A stretch of 64,000 bases of DNA from Ewingella sp. CoE-038-23 (GCF_040419245.1 NZ_JAZHOH010000001.1:682001-746000); one strand, 5' to 3'. Shown: positions 31,429-43,149, numbered from the stretch's first letter. The notes: generated from the sequence alone by a model not told the origin. A program made the numbers and translations.

Positions 31429-31611
31429 GGACAAAAAATCCTTATTCGTGGGTCAAAGACCGGAAAGCTTTCAATCGGGCAGGCCGCGTTATGCGGTCAT
31501 TATTGCGCAATAGTATGCGATTGTGACGGCAATTAGACAATTTCCCCTTATCTCAAATGGCTCTTTTTGTTGCATCTTTCTGCGTCTGGAAAGTGAGGTT
31601 GGCGAATCTAT

Positions 31612-31679
31612 ATTCCATTTGGTAACTATTCATTCCATTTCGTCATTTCAATTCAATAATTGCCACCACGTATAGTCTT
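31612..31679 (+). promoter_or_regulatory. Candidate promoter/CysB region of cysG-cysDNC
   Basis: ATTCCATTT occurs at 31612-31620 and again at 31632-31640, a 20-bp period that puts both on one DNA face. A possible -10, TATAGT, lies near 31672, with TTCAAT about 18 bp before it. The arrangement suits a LysR-type activator such as CysB, which controls these genes in E. coli. The binding assignment is inference. Confidence 0.4.
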
Positions 31680-31710
31680 GTTATTACTCTTCGCTATCAA
31701 AAAGGCCGTT

Positions 31711-33135
31711 GTGGACTATCTACCAATATTTGCCGACCTAAGACAACGTCCTGTATTGGTCGTCGGCGGCGGCGAAATCGCAGCACGCAAAATAGACCTT
31801 CTGCTGCGTGCTGGCGCTGCTGTCCGCATTGTCGCGCTGTCACTCTCCTCAGAACTTGAGCATCGTCTCCAGCAGTCGCAAGTCAGCTGGCTGGCGAAGC
31901 AATTTGAGCCACAGCAGTTGGATGACGTGTTTCTGGTGATTGCTGCCACCGACGACGCCGAGCTGAATGCCGAGGTGTTTGAGCAGGCCAATCGCCGCCA
32001 GCTGCTGGCCAACGTGGTCGATGACCAGCCGAAGTGCTCCTTTATCTTCCCTTCCATCGTCGACCGTTCGCCGATTGTGGTGGCTATTTCATCCAGCGGC
32101 ACGGCCCCGGTGCTGGCGCGCATGCTGCGGGAAAAGCTGGAAACGCTGTTACCGACCAGTTTGGGCAAGATGGCTGAGATTGCTGGCAGTTTCCGCGACC
32201 GCGTGAAGCAGCGCTTCACCTCAATGACGGCACGCCGTCGCTTTTGGGAGCAGACCTTTGATGGTCGCTTTGCCTCGCTGGTGACTGCGGGACAGATTCC
32301 AGAAGCTGAGCAAGTGTTGCAACAACAATTAGATAATCCGGAATCCATCGCGAGAAACGGTGAAGTGACGCTGGTCGGCGCGGGGCCGGGTGATGCAGGA
32401 TTACTGACATTACGCGGCTTGCAGGTGATGCAGCAGGCAGACGTGGTGTTGTATGACCATTTGGTCAGTGACGAGATTTTAGATTTGGTGCGCCGAGACG
32501 CCGACCGTATTTGCGTCGGCAAGCGCGCAGGCAGCCACTCGGTGGCGCAGGAAGAGACAAACCGCATGCTGGTCGAACTGGCGCAGCAGGGCAAAAAAGT
32601 GGTGCGCCTTAAAGGCGGCGATCCGTTTATTTTTGGTCGCGGCGGTGAAGAGCTACAGGCCGTTTCGGCGGCGGGCATCCCTTTCCAAGTGGTGCCGGGC
32701 GTGACGGCAGCCGCGGGCGCGACGGCCTACGCGGGGATCCCTCTCACCCATCGCGACTACGCGCAGAGCGTGATGTTTATTACCGGCCACTCCCGTCCCG
32801 ATGGGAATGGCATGCAGTGGGAAACGCTGGCGAAGGGCAACCAAACGCTGGCCATTTATATGGGCACGGTGAAGGCGGCAGAAATCAGCCAGCAGCTTAT
32901 CGCTCATGGCCGCGCGGCGAGTACGCCGGTGGCTGTCATTGGCCGTGGTACGCGAGTCGATCAGCAGGTGCTGACCGGCACGCTCTACAACTTAGAACTC
33001 TTGGCTCAACAGGCACCAACGCCAGCACTACTGGTTATCGGCGAAGTGGTCGCACTTCACGATAAGCTCGCCTGGTTTGGGCATCAACCACAGACTGACG
33101 ACGCAGTTCGCCCGTCGGTCGTGAATTTGGCTTAA
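31711..33135 (+). CDS. cysG: CysG, siroheme synthase (trifunctional), encoded in the cys cluster
   Basis: 474 residues from the GTG at 31711 ([12 protein letters not shown], the family start); the frame opens further upstream at a TTG. The N-terminal NAD-binding precorrin-2 dehydrogenase/ferrochelatase domain ([14 protein letters not shown]) covers about 1-150, then a dimerisation region. The C-terminal uroporphyrinogen-III methyltransferase domain starts near 215 ([18 protein letters not shown]) with [16 protein letters not shown]. It makes siroheme for CysI. It lies 9 bp upstream of cysD, so it is the first gene of cysG-D-N-C. E. coli has cysG at nirBDC instead. A second copy elsewhere is possible. 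Confidence 0.94.
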   Translation: MDYLPIFADLRQRPVLVVGGGEIAARKIDLLLRAGAAVRIVALSLSSELEHRLQQSQVSWLAKQFEPQQLDDVFLVIAATDDAELNAEVFEQANRRQLLANVVDDQPKCSFIFPSIVDRSPIVVAISSSGTAPVLARMLREKLETLLPTSLGKMAEIAGSFRDRVKQRFTSMTARRRFWEQTFDGRFASLVTAGQIPEAEQVLQQQLDNPESIARNGEVTLVGAGPGDAGLLTLRGLQVMQQADVVLYDHLVSDEILDLVRRDADRICVGKRAGSHSVAQEETNRMLVELAQQGKKVVRLKGGDPFIFGRGGEELQAVSAAGIPFQVVPGVTAAAGATAYAGIPLTHRDYAQSVMFITGHSRPDGNGMQWETLAKGNQTLAIYMGTVKAAEISQQLIAHGRAASTPVAVIGRGTRVDQQVLTGTLYNLELLAQQAPTPALLVIGEVVALHDKLAWFGHQPQTDDAVRPSVVNLA

Positions 33136-33144
33136 GGATCTGTT

Positions 33145-34053
33145 ATGGACGAAAAACGACTCACACATTTGCGTCAACTGGAGGCGGAGAGTATCCATAT
33201 CATCCGTGAAGTGGCGGCTGAATTTGCTAACCCGGTGATGATGTACTCCATCGGTAAAGACTCCTCGGTGATGCTGCATCTGGCACGCAAGGCCTTCTTC
33301 CCGGGAACGCTGCCTTTCCCGCTACTGCATGTGGATACCGGCTGGAAGTTCCGCGAAATGTACGATTTCCGCGACCGCACGGCGAAGAACTACGGTTTTG
33401 AACTGCTGGTGCATAAGAACCCGGAAGGCGTCGCGATGGGCATCAACCCCTTCGTCCACGGCAGTGCCAAACATACTGACATCATGAAAACCGAAGGCTT
33501 GAAGCAGGCGCTGAACAAATACGGTTTTGACGCGGCCTTCGGCGGCGCGCGTCGTGATGAAGAGAAGTCGCGTGCCAAAGAGCGTATCTACTCGTTCCGC
33601 GACCGTTTCCATCGTTGGGATCCTAAAAACCAGCGCCCAGAGCTGTGGCACAACTACAACGGCCAGATCAACAAAGGCGAAAGCATCCGCGTGTTCCCGC
33701 TCTCCAACTGGACTGAGCTGGATATCTGGCAGTATATCTTCTTGGAAAATATCGAAATTGTTCCACTGTATCTCGCAGCGCCGCGTCCGGTTCTCGAACG
33801 CGATGGCATGCTGCTGATGGTGGATGACGATCGCATCGACCTGCAACCGGGCGAAGTGATTGAGCAGAAAATGGTGCGCTTCCGTACTCTCGGGTGCTGG
33901 CCGCTAACGGGCGCCGTGGAGTCAGAAGCTCAGACTCTGCCGGAAATCATCGAAGAGATGCTGGTTTCAACCACCAGTGAGCGTCAGGGGCGGGCAATTG
34001 ACCGCGATCAGGCGGGTTCGATGGAACTGAAAAAACGTCAGGGCTATTTCTGA
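33145..34053 (+). CDS. cysD: CysD, sulfate adenylyltransferase subunit 2
   Basis: 302 residues, the E. coli length. It is a PAPS-reductase-like adenylyltransferase subunit with the pyrophosphate loop [18 protein letters not shown] near 33-50, [12 protein letters not shown], and [15 protein letters not shown] near 130. With the GTPase CysN it makes adenosine phosphosulfate from ATP and sulfate. It ends ELKKRQGYF and is followed 12 bp later by cysN. Confidence 0.98.
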   Translation: MDEKRLTHLRQLEAESIHIIREVAAEFANPVMMYSIGKDSSVMLHLARKAFFPGTLPFPLLHVDTGWKFREMYDFRDRTAKNYGFELLVHKNPEGVAMGINPFVHGSAKHTDIMKTEGLKQALNKYGFDAAFGGARRDEEKSRAKERIYSFRDRFHRWDPKNQRPELWHNYNGQINKGESIRVFPLSNWTELDIWQYIFLENIEIVPLYLAAPRPVLERDGMLLMVDDDRIDLQPGEVIEQKMVRFRTLGCWPLTGAVESEAQTLPEIIEEMLVSTTSERQGRAIDRDQAGSMELKKRQGYF

Positions 34054-34065
34054 GGAGCGACCAAA

Positions 34066-35493
34066 ATGAACAATGCAATTGCACAACAAATTGAAGAACA
34101 GGGTGGCGTAGAGGCCTACTTGCACGCCCAGCAACACAAAAGCCTGCTGCGTTTTCTGACCTGCGGCAGCGTGGATGATGGCAAAAGTACCCTGATTGGT
34201 CGCCTGCTGCATGACACTCGCCAGATCTATGAAGATCAGCTCTCGTCGCTGCATAACGACAGCAAGCGTCACGGCACCCAAGGTGAAAAACTCGATCTGG
34301 CGCTGCTGGTGGATGGTCTGCAAGCCGAGCGCGAGCAGGGGATCACCATCGACGTGGCGTATCGCTACTTCTCCACCGAAAAACGCAAATTCATCATTGC
34401 TGACACGCCGGGGCATGAGCAGTACACCCGCAACATGGCAACCGGTGCGTCCACCTGTGATCTGGCGATTTTGCTGATCGACGCCCGCAAAGGCGTGCTG
34501 GATCAAACTCGCCGCCACAGCTTTATCGCTACTCTTCTGGGGATCCGCCACTTGGTGGTGGCGGTCAATAAGATGGATCTGGTGGATTACAGCGAAAGCG
34601 TTTTCGAAGAGTTCAAAGCCAACTATCTGGACTTCGCCCAGCAGCTGCCAACCGATTTGGATATCAAATTCGTGCCGCTGTCGGCGCTGGAAGGCGACAA
34701 CGTTGCTACGCCGAGTGAGAAAATGAGCTGGTATACCGGCCCAACCCTGCTCGACGTGCTGGAAACCGTGAACATCATTAACATCCGCGAACAGCAGCCA
34801 ATGCGTTTCCCGGTGCAGTATGTTAATCGTCCGAACCTCGACTTCCGTGGCTATGCGGGCACGCTGGCCTCTGGCTCAGTGCGCGTCGGGCAGAAAGTCA
34901 AAGTGTTGCCGTCCGGCGTTGAGTCAAGGGTGGCACGCATTGTGACTTTCGACGGTGATTTACAAGAAGCTTGGGCCGGTGAAGCTATCACGCTGGTGCT
35001 GGCCGACGAGCGCGATATCAGCCGTGGTGACCTGCTGGTCGACGCGGATGAAACCGTGAAAGCGGTGCAGAACGCCAAAGTGGATATTGTCTGGATGGCC
35101 GAGCAGCCGCTCAGCGTTGGGCAAAGCTACGACATCAAAATCGGCGGCAAAAAGGCCCGCGCTCGGGTTGAAAACATTGAGTATCAGGTTGAAATTAACT
35201 CGCTGACCCAACGTATTGTTGAGAGCCTACCGCTGAATGGCATCGGCCTGGTTGAGCTTACCTTCGATGAGCCACTGGTTCTGGATAACTACCAACACAA
35301 CGCGGTGACCGGCGGGATGATCTTTATCGATCGCCTGACTAACGTCACCGTCGGAGCAGGACTGGTTCGCGAAGCCGTAGAAAGCGTTTATCAGGAACAA
35401 GATTCCTACAGCGCCTTCGAGCTGGAGTTAAACAGCCTGGTTCGCCGTCACTTCCCACACTGGGGTGCTCGCGACCTGCTGGGTGGGAAATAA
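34066..35493 (+). CDS. cysN: CysN, sulfate adenylyltransferase subunit 1 (GTPase)
   Basis: 475 residues, as in E. coli. It is an EF-Tu-like GTPase with G1 [15 protein letters not shown] near residue 33, G3 [12 protein letters not shown]4 NKMDLVD and G5-like PLSALEGDN, then two beta-barrel domains. GTP hydrolysis drives the unfavourable APS synthesis by CysD. It is a stand-alone CysN, not the CysNC fusion of some bacteria. cysC begins one base after its stop. Confidence 0.98.
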   Translation: MNNAIAQQIEEQGGVEAYLHAQQHKSLLRFLTCGSVDDGKSTLIGRLLHDTRQIYEDQLSSLHNDSKRHGTQGEKLDLALLVDGLQAEREQGITIDVAYRYFSTEKRKFIIADTPGHEQYTRNMATGASTCDLAILLIDARKGVLDQTRRHSFIATLLGIRHLVVAVNKMDLVDYSESVFEEFKANYLDFAQQLPTDLDIKFVPLSALEGDNVATPSEKMSWYTGPTLLDVLETVNIINIREQQPMRFPVQYVNRPNLDFRGYAGTLASGSVRVGQKVKVLPSGVESRVARIVTFDGDLQEAWAGEAITLVLADERDISRGDLLVDADETVKAVQNAKVDIVWMAEQPLSVGQSYDIKIGGKKARARVENIEYQVEINSLTQRIVESLPLNGIGLVELTFDEPLVLDNYQHNAVTGGMIFIDRLTNVTVGAGLVREAVESVYQEQDSYSAFELELNSLVRRHFPHWGARDLLGGK

Positions 35494-35494
35494 T

Positions 35495-36115
35495 ATGGCG
35501 TTACCCGACGCAAATTTGAAAGATGAAAACGTCGTCTGGCACCCGCACGCGGTAACGCGTGCGGACCGTGAGCTGAAACATGGCCATAAAGGCGTGGTGC
35601 TGTGGTTCACAGGCCTGTCAGGTTCAGGCAAATCCACGGTCGCTGGCGCGCTTGAGCAGGCGCTACACGCACTTGGTGTCAGCACCTACCTGCTTGATGG
35701 CGACAATGTGCGCCACGGTCTGTGCCGCGATTTGGGCTTCTCTGACGACGACCGGCGGGAAAATATCCGCCGCGTTGGTGAGGTCGCTAAGCTGATGATA
35801 GATGCCGGGCTGGTGGTGCTCACCGCCTTTATCTCTCCCCATCGTGCCGAGCGAGATATGGTGCGGGAATTGCTGGATAAAGATCAGTTTATTGAGATCT
35901 TTGTCGATACCCCGCTGGCCATTTGCGAGGCGCGAGATCCCAAAGGCTTATACAAGAAAGCCCGCGCCGGCGAGCTGAAAAACTTCACCGGCATTGACTC
36001 TGTTTACCAAGCGCCAGAAGCTCCAGATGTACACCTCGATGGCGAACAATTGGTAACACATTTAGTCCCGCAATTATTAGATGTACTGCGCCGCCACGCT
36101 ATTATCAAACCCTGA
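35495..36115 (+). CDS. cysC: CysC, adenylylsulfate (APS) kinase
   Basis: 206 residues from ATG 35495, immediately after the cysN TAA (E. coli 201). P-loop GLSGSGKST near residue 38, [17 protein letters not shown], an [13 protein letters not shown] lid segment and the APS loop [19 protein letters not shown] are all present. It phosphorylates APS to PAPS for CysH. It is the last gene of the cysG-D-N-C unit. Confidence 0.98.
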   Translation: MALPDANLKDENVVWHPHAVTRADRELKHGHKGVVLWFTGLSGSGKSTVAGALEQALHALGVSTYLLDGDNVRHGLCRDLGFSDDDRRENIRRVGEVAKLMIDAGLVVLTAFISPHRAERDMVRELLDKDQFIEIFVDTPLAICEARDPKGLYKKARAGELKNFTGIDSVYQAPEAPDVHLDGEQLVTHLVPQLLDVLRRHAIIKP

Positions 36116-36175
36116 AGGTTTCCGGCCGCTGGTTAAACAGCGCGCCGGTTTACACTGAACTACAGGGATCACTTT

Positions 36176-36532
36176 ATGCAGGCATTACTTCACCGAATAG
36201 TGAGTCGGATCCGAGACGAGGGCACCAGCGCCACGTCCGACGATCGGGCTGTGGATGCTGAAGCTCCCTCGTATTCTATGTTTGGCGGTACGGCAGGTTT
36301 TATCTTCTACTGGCTAGCCTTTGCCATTCCCTTTGTGATGTACGGCTCTAACACGCTGTTTTTCTTTCTCTACACCTGGCCGTTTTTCCTCGCTTTAGTG
36401 CCTATTTCCGTGTTGATTGGCATTGCATTTAGCATGCTGTTTGGCGGTAACTGGTGGCGCACGCTGGCGGCGACGGGCGTGGTGGTCATTGGTATGTTTT
36501 GGACTATCTTTTCATTCCTCTCCGGCTGGTAA
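36176..36532 (+). CDS. ygbE: YgbE-like inner membrane protein (DUF3561)
   Basis: 118 residues. A polar N-terminus of about 35 residues precedes three hydrophobic segments (about 38-58, 61-85 and 95-115), separated by short loops with YTWP and GGNWWR. The size, the hydropathy and the position between cysC and ftsB match E. coli YgbE, an inner membrane protein of unknown function. It lies 60 bp after cysC and may be transcribed with it. About 245 bp without a supported gene follow before ftsB. Confidence 0.85.
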   Translation: MQALLHRIVSRIRDEGTSATSDDRAVDAEAPSYSMFGGTAGFIFYWLAFAIPFVMYGSNTLFFFLYTWPFFLALVPISVLIGIAFSMLFGGNWWRTLAATGVVVIGMFWTIFSFLSGW

Positions 36533-36777
36533 CTTCCCCTGTTTTCTCACTCACTGAAAATCTTCACGTGTTCACCAGATTCACGCGCTCACCGTGGTTT
36601 TACGTTGGCAGAGGTTCTGGGTGTTTTATCGTCAATTTCTTATCTCTATGTAAGTCATTGTGTCATTCTCACCCATAATTACCTGCTTAAGTCTGAATCT
36701 CACCGGCATTTTCCCTCTCAGTGTGGAGTCGGAATGAAAGTTGTGGGATGATTGTTCGGCTTTTTTAGGGGGCGGGG

Positions 36778-37116
36778 ATGGGCAAATTAACGCTGCTGTT
36801 ATTGGTTTTGCTTGGCTGGTTACAGTATTCGCTGTGGCTGGGTAAGAATGGTATTCACGATTATGTTCGTGTGAATGATGACGTTCAGGTACAGCAGGCC
36901 AACAACGGCAAACTCAAGTCACGGAATGATCAACTCTTTGCAGAAATCGATGACTTGACCGGTGGTCAGGAAGCTATCGAAGAACGCGCACGTAATGAAC
37001 TGGGCATGATTAAGCCCGGTGAGACTTTCTATCGTCTGGTGCCTGACCAATCCAAACGAAATGCAGGTATGAGTTCTTCTCAAAACAATGCTTCGCAAAA
37101 CAACCTAAAACAATAG
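36778..37116 (+). CDS. ftsB: FtsB, divisome protein
   Basis: 112 residues (E. coli 103). One N-terminal membrane segment ([18 protein letters not shown]) is followed by a leucine-zipper coiled coil ([20 protein letters not shown]) and the conserved [21 protein letters not shown] region. It bridges FtsQ and FtsL at the division septum. The last 20 residues are an Asn/Ser/Gln-rich tail longer than in E. coli. ispD starts 2 bp after the stop. Confidence 0.95.
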   Translation: MGKLTLLLLVLLGWLQYSLWLGKNGIHDYVRVNDDVQVQQANNGKLKSRNDQLFAEIDDLTGGQEAIEERARNELGMIKPGETFYRLVPDQSKRNAGMSSSQNNASQNNLKQ

Positions 37117-37118
37117 CT

Positions 37119-37838
37119 ATGAGCGACATCGCAGTTTCCTCTCCAGAGATTATTGCTGTCCTGCCCGCTGCCGGTATCGGCAGCCGTATGCAGACAGAGT
37201 GTCCAAAGCAGTACCTTTCTATTGGCGGCAAAACGTTGATTGAACACTCAATCAACGCGTTACTACGCAGCCCGCAAGTCACTAAAGTGGTGGTTTCCCT
37301 TAGCCCGCACGATACCCAATTCCAACATTTGCCTATTGCGCAAGATGCTCGCATCCAGTGCGTTATAGGTGGCGCTCAGCGAGCCGACTCGGTCATGGCC
37401 GGGCTGGAAGCCGCTGGCTCTCACGGCTGGGTGCTGGTGCACGACGCCGCGCGCCCTTGTCTGCACATCGACGACCTTAATCGCTTATTGGCGATTTCAG
37501 CCACCAGCCGCGTGGGCGGTATTCTGGCCGCGCCGGTGAGAGATACCATGAAACGCGGAGAGCCTGGCGTGAGCGCCATTGCCCATACTGTGGATCGCGA
37601 AGATCTGTGGCACGCGCTGACGCCGCAATTTTTCCCGCTCGAATTACTAAAAACCTGTTTGCGCCGAGCATTAAATGAAGGGGCAACCATCACAGATGAA
37701 GCGTCTGCAATGGAATATTGTGGGTTTCATCCTATGCTGATTGCCGGGCGCTCAGACAATATTAAAGTCACACGGCCGGAAGATTTGGCCTTGGCAGAAT
37801 TCTATTTAACCCAGTTGTATCAAAAGGAGAACGCATAA
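37119..37838 (+). CDS. ispD: IspD, 2-C-methyl-D-erythritol 4-phosphate cytidylyltransferase
   Basis: 239 residues. A nucleotidyltransferase fold with the CTP-binding [18 protein letters not shown] loop, then VHDAARPCL and the MEP-binding [11 protein letters not shown] near 190. It makes CDP-methylerythritol in the MEP isoprenoid pathway. Its TAA overlaps the ispF ATG by one base, so the pair is translationally coupled rather than fused. Confidence 0.97.
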   Translation: MSDIAVSSPEIIAVLPAAGIGSRMQTECPKQYLSIGGKTLIEHSINALLRSPQVTKVVVSLSPHDTQFQHLPIAQDARIQCVIGGAQRADSVMAGLEAAGSHGWVLVHDAARPCLHIDDLNRLLAISATSRVGGILAAPVRDTMKRGEPGVSAIAHTVDREDLWHALTPQFFPLELLKTCLRRALNEGATITDEASAMEYCGFHPMLIAGRSDNIKVTRPEDLALAEFYLTQLYQKENA

Positions 37839-38311
37839 TGCGTATCGGTCATGGTTTTGACGTGCATAAATTCGGCGGCGAAGGCCCATTGGTGATCGGC
37901 GGAGTGCGTATCCCTTATCCGCAAGGTTTGCTGGCTCACTCAGACGGCGACGTCGCGCTGCATGCAGCCACTGATGCCATTCTGGGAGCGGCGGCCATGG
38001 GAGACATCGGCAAGTTGTTCCCAGACACTGACCCTGCCTACAAAGGCGCGGACAGCCGCGAACTGCTGCGTGAAGCTTATCGCCGCGTGCGCGCGAAGGG
38101 TTACTCCCTGGGCAACCTGGATATCACTATTATCGCTCAGGCACCTAAAATGGCGCCGCACATCCCGCAGATGCGCGTATTCTTGGCCGAAGATTTAGAG
38201 TGTCATATGGATGAGGTGAACGTAAAAGCCACCACAACCGAACAATTAGGTTTCACTGGCCGTGGTGAAGGTATCGCCTGCGAAGCCGTTGTCCTGCTGA
38301 TCAAGGACTGA
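37838..38311 (+). CDS. ispF: IspF, 2-C-methyl-D-erythritol 2,4-cyclodiphosphate synthase
   Basis: 157 residues, close to E. coli (159). The metal-binding [10 protein letters not shown] motif is at the N-terminus, with [19 protein letters not shown] near 40 and the C-terminal substrate loop [18 protein letters not shown] homotrimer, it cyclises the IspE product in the MEP pathway. truD follows within 20 bp. Confidence 0.97.
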   Translation: MRIGHGFDVHKFGGEGPLVIGGVRIPYPQGLLAHSDGDVALHAATDAILGAAAMGDIGKLFPDTDPAYKGADSRELLREAYRRVRAKGYSLGNLDITIIAQAPKMAPHIPQMRVFLAEDLECHMDEVNVKATTTEQLGFTGRGEGIACEAVVLLIKD

Positions 38312-38329
38312 GTTTTGGAAAATAACCCG

Positions 38330-39376
38330 ATGGATATGTCCCGCCTGACCTGGCTCAATGGTGAACCTGTTTCGACTGGCAAGCTGAAAGCCAACCCGGA
38401 AGATTTCATTGTTGAGGAAGATCTCGGCTTTGAGCCTGACGGCGAGGGTGAGCATCTGCTGGTGCGTATCCGCAAGAACGGCTGCAACACTCAGTTTGTG
38501 GCCGAACAGCTGGCGCGATTTGCGGGCATTCATCCGCGTTCCGTCAGCTACGCGGGTTTGAAAGACCGCCACGCGGTAACCGAACAGTGGTTTTGCGTGC
38601 ACCTTCCCGGCAAAGAAGACCCTGATTTAAGCCAATTCGCGTTGGAAGGCTGCGAGATTGTTCGCGCCGCGCGTCATCGCAAGAAAATGCGTATCGGTAC
38701 TTTGAAAGGCAATGCTTTTACTTTGGTGCTGCGCCAGCTGAGTGATATCGCCGATGTCGAAGCGCGTTTGCAGCAGGTGGCAGAGCAGGGCGTGCCGAAC
38801 TATTTTGGCGAACAGCGTTTTGGCCGTGGTGGCAACAACCTGATTCAAGCCGCGCGTTGGGCGAATAACGAAATTCGGATCAAAGAGCGCCCTAAGCGCA
38901 GTTTCTACCTTTCGGCCAGCCGCAGCGCGATGTTCAACCTTATCGCCAGCCAGCGTTTAGCCGATGGCACGCATCGTCAGGTGATGCTGGGCGATGCTTT
39001 ACAGTTAAGCGGGCGCGGCAGCTGGTTTGTGGCCAAGGAAGATGAATTTGACACGCTCCAGCCACGTGTTAATAGTAATGAATTGCTGATAACCGCCCCC
39101 TTACCGGGTGATGGCCCGCTGGGAACCACTGACGCCGCTGAGGCGTTTGAGCAGGGCTGTCTGGCGGAGTGCGCCACGTTATTATCATTAATTAAGCGCG
39201 AACGCGTTGAACCGGCTCGCCGTGCGGTGATGCTCCAGCCTTTAGATATCAGCTGGAAGCGTTGGGACGATGTCACACTTGAGCTGAAATTCTGGCTCCC
39301 TGCTGGCAGTTTTGCGACCAGCGTGGTGCGAGAACTGATGCGTCAGGAAAATATTGATGCGGATATTACTGAGTAA
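38330..39376 (+). CDS. truD: TruD, tRNA pseudouridine(13) synthase
   Basis: 348 residues from ATG 38330, with GGA nine bases upstream (E. coli 349). An in-frame TTG at 38315 and an ATG at 38336 are alternatives. Conserved regions: [21 protein letters not shown], the catalytic aspartate in [12 protein letters not shown] near 80, [10 protein letters not shown] and the insertion domain starting [14 protein letters not shown]. It converts U13 of tRNA-Glu to pseudouridine. Its last 20 bases overlap the surE start in another frame. Confidence 0.95.
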   Translation: MDMSRLTWLNGEPVSTGKLKANPEDFIVEEDLGFEPDGEGEHLLVRIRKNGCNTQFVAEQLARFAGIHPRSVSYAGLKDRHAVTEQWFCVHLPGKEDPDLSQFALEGCEIVRAARHRKKMRIGTLKGNAFTLVLRQLSDIADVEARLQQVAEQGVPNYFGEQRFGRGGNNLIQAARWANNEIRIKERPKRSFYLSASRSAMFNLIASQRLADGTHRQVMLGDALQLSGRGSWFVAKEDEFDTLQPRVNSNELLITAPLPGDGPLGTTDAAEAFEQGCLAECATLLSLIKRERVEPARRAVMLQPLDISWKRWDDVTLELKFWLPAGSFATSVVRELMRQENIDADITE

Positions 39377-40121
39377 TGACGACGGCGTTTTAGCGCCGGG
39401 TATCCAGACGTTGGCCGCGGCTTTACGCCAGTTCGCCGACGTTACGCTGGTTGCCCCCGATCGCAATCGCAGTGGTGCGTCCAACGCGCTAACGCTGGAC
39501 GGCCCGCTGCGTATTCAGTCATACCCAAACGGCGACACGGCGGTGATTCAGGGTACGCCTACCGACTGTGTTTACTTGGGCGTTAACTCACTGATGCGCC
39601 CGCGTCCCGATATTGTAGTTTCAGGCATTAATGCCGGACCAAATCTCGGCGACGATGTGATCTATTCCGGCACGGTCGCCGCCGCAATGGAGGGGCGCCA
39701 CCTGGGCTTCCCAGCGCTGGCCGTCTCGCTGGATGGTCACAGGCATTATGACACTGCCGCCGCGATAACCTGTCGCATCCTGCGCGCGTTGGCCACTGAG
39801 CCATTGCGCACCGGCAAAATTCTTAATATCAATGTTCCTGATCTGCCTCTGGCGGAGATTAAGGGTATCAGTGTTACTCGCTGCGGGAGTCGTCACCCGG
39901 CTGAGCAGGTGTTTTGCCAGCAGGACCCGCGCGGTCAGGATATGTATTGGATTGGGCCACCGGGTGATAAGTTTGATATCGCGCCGGACACCGATTTCGC
40001 GGCCGTCGCACAGGGTTATGTCTCTGTCACGCCTCTTCAGGTCGATTTAACCGCCTACGCTGCACAGGATGTGGTGAGCGGATGGATAGCCAAAGTCGGG
40101 GTCAACAGGCATGGTGAATAA
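39357..40121 (+). CDS. surE: SurE, 5'/3'-nucleotidase and exopolyphosphatase
   Basis: 254 residues from ATG 39357 ([15 protein letters not shown]). The metal-binding NDDG is at the N-terminus, with [15 protein letters not shown] and [26 protein letters not shown], the signature of the SurE phosphatase family. It removes phosphate from nucleoside monophosphates and is linked to stationary-phase survival. It overlaps truD by 20 nt and pcm by 11 nt. Confidence 0.97.
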   Translation: MRILLSNDDGVLAPGIQTLAAALRQFADVTLVAPDRNRSGASNALTLDGPLRIQSYPNGDTAVIQGTPTDCVYLGVNSLMRPRPDIVVSGINAGPNLGDDVIYSGTVAAAMEGRHLGFPALAVSLDGHRHYDTAAAITCRILRALATEPLRTGKILNINVPDLPLAEIKGISVTRCGSRHPAEQVFCQQDPRGQDMYWIGPPGDKFDIAPDTDFAAVAQGYVSVTPLQVDLTAYAAQDVVSGWIAKVGVNRHGE

Positions 40122-40737
40122 ACCGATGTACAACCTGCTCGAGCAGCTTCGCCAGCAGGGGATTCATGATGAAAATCTGCTGCACGCCATTGAAAAAGTG
40201 CCGCGGGAACGTTTTGTCGATGAAGCTTTTCAGCACAAGGCTTATGAAAATACCGCCTTGCCAATTGGCTCGGGTCAGACGATTTCTCAGCCCTATACCG
40301 TGGCGCGCATGACAGAGCTGCTGCGCCTCACACCGGCCTCGCGCGTGCTGGAAATCGGCACCGGGTCGGGCTATCAGACGGCTATTTTGGCGCATCTGGT
40401 TGAGCACGTGTTTTCCGTCGAGCGGATCAAAGGCCTGCAATGGCAGGCCAAGCGTCGCCTCAAACAGCTGGATCTGCATAATGTGTCGACCCGCCACGGT
40501 GATGGCTGGGAAGGCTGGCCTTCTCGTGGGCCATTTGACGCCATTATCGTGACCGCCGCCCCTCTGGAAATTCCTCAGGACTTACTCCAGCAATTGGATG
40601 AGGGCGGCGTGATGATCCTTCCCGTTGGCGAACAAAACCAGGTGCTGCAACGCATCACGCGTCGCGGTAACGACTTTGTGGTTGAGACCATCGAATCGGT
40701 CCGTTTTGTACCTTTAGTCAAAGGTGAGTTAGCCTAA
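40111..40737 (+). CDS. pcm: Pcm, protein-L-isoaspartate O-methyltransferase
   Basis: 208 residues, exactly E. coli length. PCMT motifs: [22 protein letters not shown] motif [17 protein letters not shown] near 80, and DAIIVTAAP near 150. It ends [12 protein letters not shown], as in E. coli. It repairs isoaspartyl residues in ageing proteins. The start overlaps surE by 11 nt. Confidence 0.97.
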   Translation: MVNKPMYNLLEQLRQQGIHDENLLHAIEKVPRERFVDEAFQHKAYENTALPIGSGQTISQPYTVARMTELLRLTPASRVLEIGTGSGYQTAILAHLVEHVFSVERIKGLQWQAKRRLKQLDLHNVSTRHGDGWEGWPSRGPFDAIIVTAAPLEIPQDLLQQLDEGGVMILPVGEQNQVLQRITRRGNDFVVETIESVRFVPLVKGELA

Positions 40738-40977
40738 ACGCTGCTTCTGGCGGTGAGTTTCAGGACTAAGCCCTTAAAATTTAAATACAACTGTAATATG
40801 GTGCTGTACTTGTGATGTTGATAGCATCCACTACAGTTTTTTACTGTCGCCATCTGGCTGGCTTCTTATCCGCCCGGATGTGTTCTCTGCTAGCAACGTG
40901 CTAATTGGCACAAAGCCCGCCAAATGTGGGGTTGCGAGTGGAATGATAGATTCTGAGATTGCCGTAACGGGGGAAAT

Positions 40978-42003
40978 ATGAGCACGGGAAGCCCAATTAA
41001 AACCTTAAGCCGCATTGCGGTGTGTACGTTTATTAGCGCCTGGATGGTGGGATGTAGCAATAATGCATCGACGTCAGCCCCTATTAGCAGTGTAAACGGC
41101 GTTGGCGGAGGTCAGAATACTCCGAATTCAGCCCCGGCAAATGTCGCCAATACGCCTAATATTGCAGCGACAAATCAGCAGGGTCACATCGTTTATAACC
41201 GCAGTTACAACACAATTCCTAAAGGCAGTTATAGCGGAAGTACCTATCAAGTTAAGCGTGGGGATACGCTTTTCTATATCGCCTGGATCACCGGCAATGA
41301 CTTCCGAGACCTTGCGGCACGTAACAATATCCCCGCGCCTTATGGTTTAGAAGTCGGTCAAACTATTCAGATTAATAATGTCTCCTCTAACGCCAGCACC
41401 GGCGGCATGTTAGCCACTACCGATGCGACTAAAGGTGGCGTTCCAACAGTACCAAGCGCCGGGATGATGCAAGGTACGGTGGTTGCATCTCAACCAACTA
41501 CCACGTATTCTGAATCTCCGGGTAAACAGAATGTAGGTAAAATGTTGCCTTCATCAGGTGTAGTTACCACCACAGCACCTGTTGCCGTAGCCAGTACTCC
41601 TGTCACTAGTACCACCAATAATGGCGGTCCAGTTTCCTCTTGGAAGTGGCCGACAGACGGGAAAATTATCGATAATTTCTCAGCTTCCGAAGGGGGAAAT
41701 AAGGGGATCGATATCGCTGGTTCGCGTGGACAACCTGTCTTAGCCACCGCCTCAGGGCGCGTCGTTTATGCAGGTAATGCTCTTCGCGGTTACGGTAATC
41801 TGATCATCATTAAACACAATGATGATTACCTCTCCGCCTATGCACATAACGATTCAATGCTGGTCCGGGAACAACAAGAAGTGCAGGCGGGTCAGAAAAT
41901 AGCAACCATGGGTAGCACCGGAACCAGTTCAGTAAGATTACATTTTGAAATTCGTTACAAGGGGAAATCCGTAAACCCGCTGCGTTATCTTCCGCAGCGA
42001 TAA
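40978..42003 (+). CDS. nlpD: NlpD, LytM-domain lipoprotein activator of AmiC
   Basis: 341 residues. A lipoprotein signal ends in MVGC (Cys26). A LysM peptidoglycan-binding domain ([20 protein letters not shown]) lies near 87-130. A long Thr/Ser/Pro-rich linker leads to a C-terminal LytM/M23 domain (near 240-341). Its HxH region reads [19 protein letters not shown], and the first ligand position is replaced, as in catalytically inactive NlpD proteins. It activates AmiC at the septum from the outer membrane. In E. coli the main rpoS promoter lies inside nlpD; I did not locate it here. The 240 bp upstream of nlpD hold no supported gene. Confidence 0.95.
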   Translation: MSTGSPIKTLSRIAVCTFISAWMVGCSNNASTSAPISSVNGVGGGQNTPNSAPANVANTPNIAATNQQGHIVYNRSYNTIPKGSYSGSTYQVKRGDTLFYIAWITGNDFRDLAARNNIPAPYGLEVGQTIQINNVSSNASTGGMLATTDATKGGVPTVPSAGMMQGTVVASQPTTTYSESPGKQNVGKMLPSSGVVTTTAPVAVASTPVTSTTNNGGPVSSWKWPTDGKIIDNFSASEGGNKGIDIAGSRGQPVLATASGRVVYAGNALRGYGNLIIIKHNDDYLSAYAHNDSMLVREQQEVQAGQKIATMGSTGTSSVRLHFEIRYKGKSVNPLRYLPQR

Positions 42004-42053
42004 ATCGGGCAGAGTCTTGATTCTGCCCTCGGGACCACGGGTAGGAGCAGCTT

Positions 42054-43055
42054 ATGAGTCAGAATACGCTGAAAGTTAACGAGTTACATGATGATGTAGA
42101 TTTCGATGAGAACAGCGCTGAAGCCTTTGACGAGAAAGCAAATGTCGAAGAGACTGCCGATAACGACACTATTGATGCGGATGCTGAAGAAGAGTTGTTA
42201 TCGCAGGCTGTAAGCCAACGAGTGCTGGACGCAACTCAACTGTACCTTGGTGAGATCGGTTACTCTCCTCTGCTTACCGCAGAAGAAGAGGTTTATTTTG
42301 CACGGCGTGCGCTGCGAGGGGATGTTCCATCTCGTCGTCGCATGATTGAAAGTAACTTGCGTTTGGTGGTTAAAATAGCCCGCCGCTACAGTAATCGCGG
42401 ACTGGCACTGTTGGATTTGATCGAAGAAGGTAACTTAGGTCTGATCCGCGCAGTTGAAAAGTTTGACCCAGAGCGCGGTTTCCGTTTTTCAACTTACGCT
42501 ACATGGTGGATTCGACAGACAATTGAACGGGCGATTATGAATCAAACCCGTACCATTCGTTTGCCAATCCATATCGTTAAAGAACTGAACGTTTACCTGC
42601 GTACTGCACGTGAACTTGCACATAAACTTGACCATGAGCCAAGTGCTGAAGAGATTGCTGAGCAACTCGACAAACCGGTTCATGACGTCAGCCGTATGTT
42701 GCGCCTGAATGAGCGTATTACTTCAGTTGATACCCCGTTGGGTGGTGACTCTGAAAAAGCGCTGTTAGATATTCTGGCCGACGAAAAAGAAAACGGTCCT
42801 GAAGACACCACGCAAGACGACGATATGAAACAGAGTATCGTTAAGTGGTTATTCGAGTTGAATGCAAAACAACGTGAAGTTTTAGCCCGCCGCTTTGGCC
42901 TGTTAGGTTATGAAGCAGCGACGCTGGAAGATGTGGGCCGTGAGATAGGCCTGACGCGTGAACGAGTTCGTCAGATTCAGGTTGAAGGGTTGCGCCGCCT
43001 GCGCGAGATTTTGCAGGCACAAGGGCTGAGTATCGAAGCTCTGTTTCGCGAATAA
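42054..43055 (+). CDS. rpoS: RpoS, stationary-phase/general stress sigma factor (sigma-38)
   Basis: 333 residues (E. coli 330), intact. An acidic N-terminus is followed by region 1.2/2 ([44 protein letters not shown]), the core-binding and -10 recognition [15 protein letters not shown], region 3, and the region 4 helix-turn-helix ([20 protein letters not shown]). It directs transcription in stationary phase and stress. It starts after TAGGAGCAGC, 50 bp from nlpD, and is convergent with mutS. rpoS is often mutated in laboratory strains; here the frame is complete. Confidence 0.98.
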   Translation: MSQNTLKVNELHDDVDFDENSAEAFDEKANVEETADNDTIDADAEEELLSQAVSQRVLDATQLYLGEIGYSPLLTAEEEVYFARRALRGDVPSRRRMIESNLRLVVKIARRYSNRGLALLDLIEEGNLGLIRAVEKFDPERGFRFSTYATWWIRQTIERAIMNQTRTIRLPIHIVKELNVYLRTARELAHKLDHEPSAEEIAEQLDKPVHDVSRMLRLNERITSVDTPLGGDSEKALLDILADEKENGPEDTTQDDDMKQSIVKWLFELNAKQREVLARRFGLLGYEAATLEDVGREIGLTRERVRQIQVEGLRRLREILQAQGLSIEALFRE

Positions 43056-43115
43056 TTTTATCGCTTAGCAACGCGACAAGCTGACTGACTATTTGATTAG
43101 CACAGCGTTACCAAT

Positions 43116-43149
43116 AAAAAGGCGAGGTATGAAAATACCTCGCCTTTTT
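43116..43149. terminator. Bidirectional terminator between rpoS and mutS
   Basis: A 15-bp perfect stem (AAAAAGGCGAGGTAT at 43116-43130, partner at 43135-43149) closes a GAAA tetraloop. The A-run and T-run make it work on both strands for the two convergent genes. Confidence 0.93.

Noticed and set aside
31716..32678. 320-codon minus-strand frame inside cysG
   Set aside because: The Ser/Arg/Cys-rich composition is typical of an antisense shadow, and CysG is unambiguous on the plus strand.
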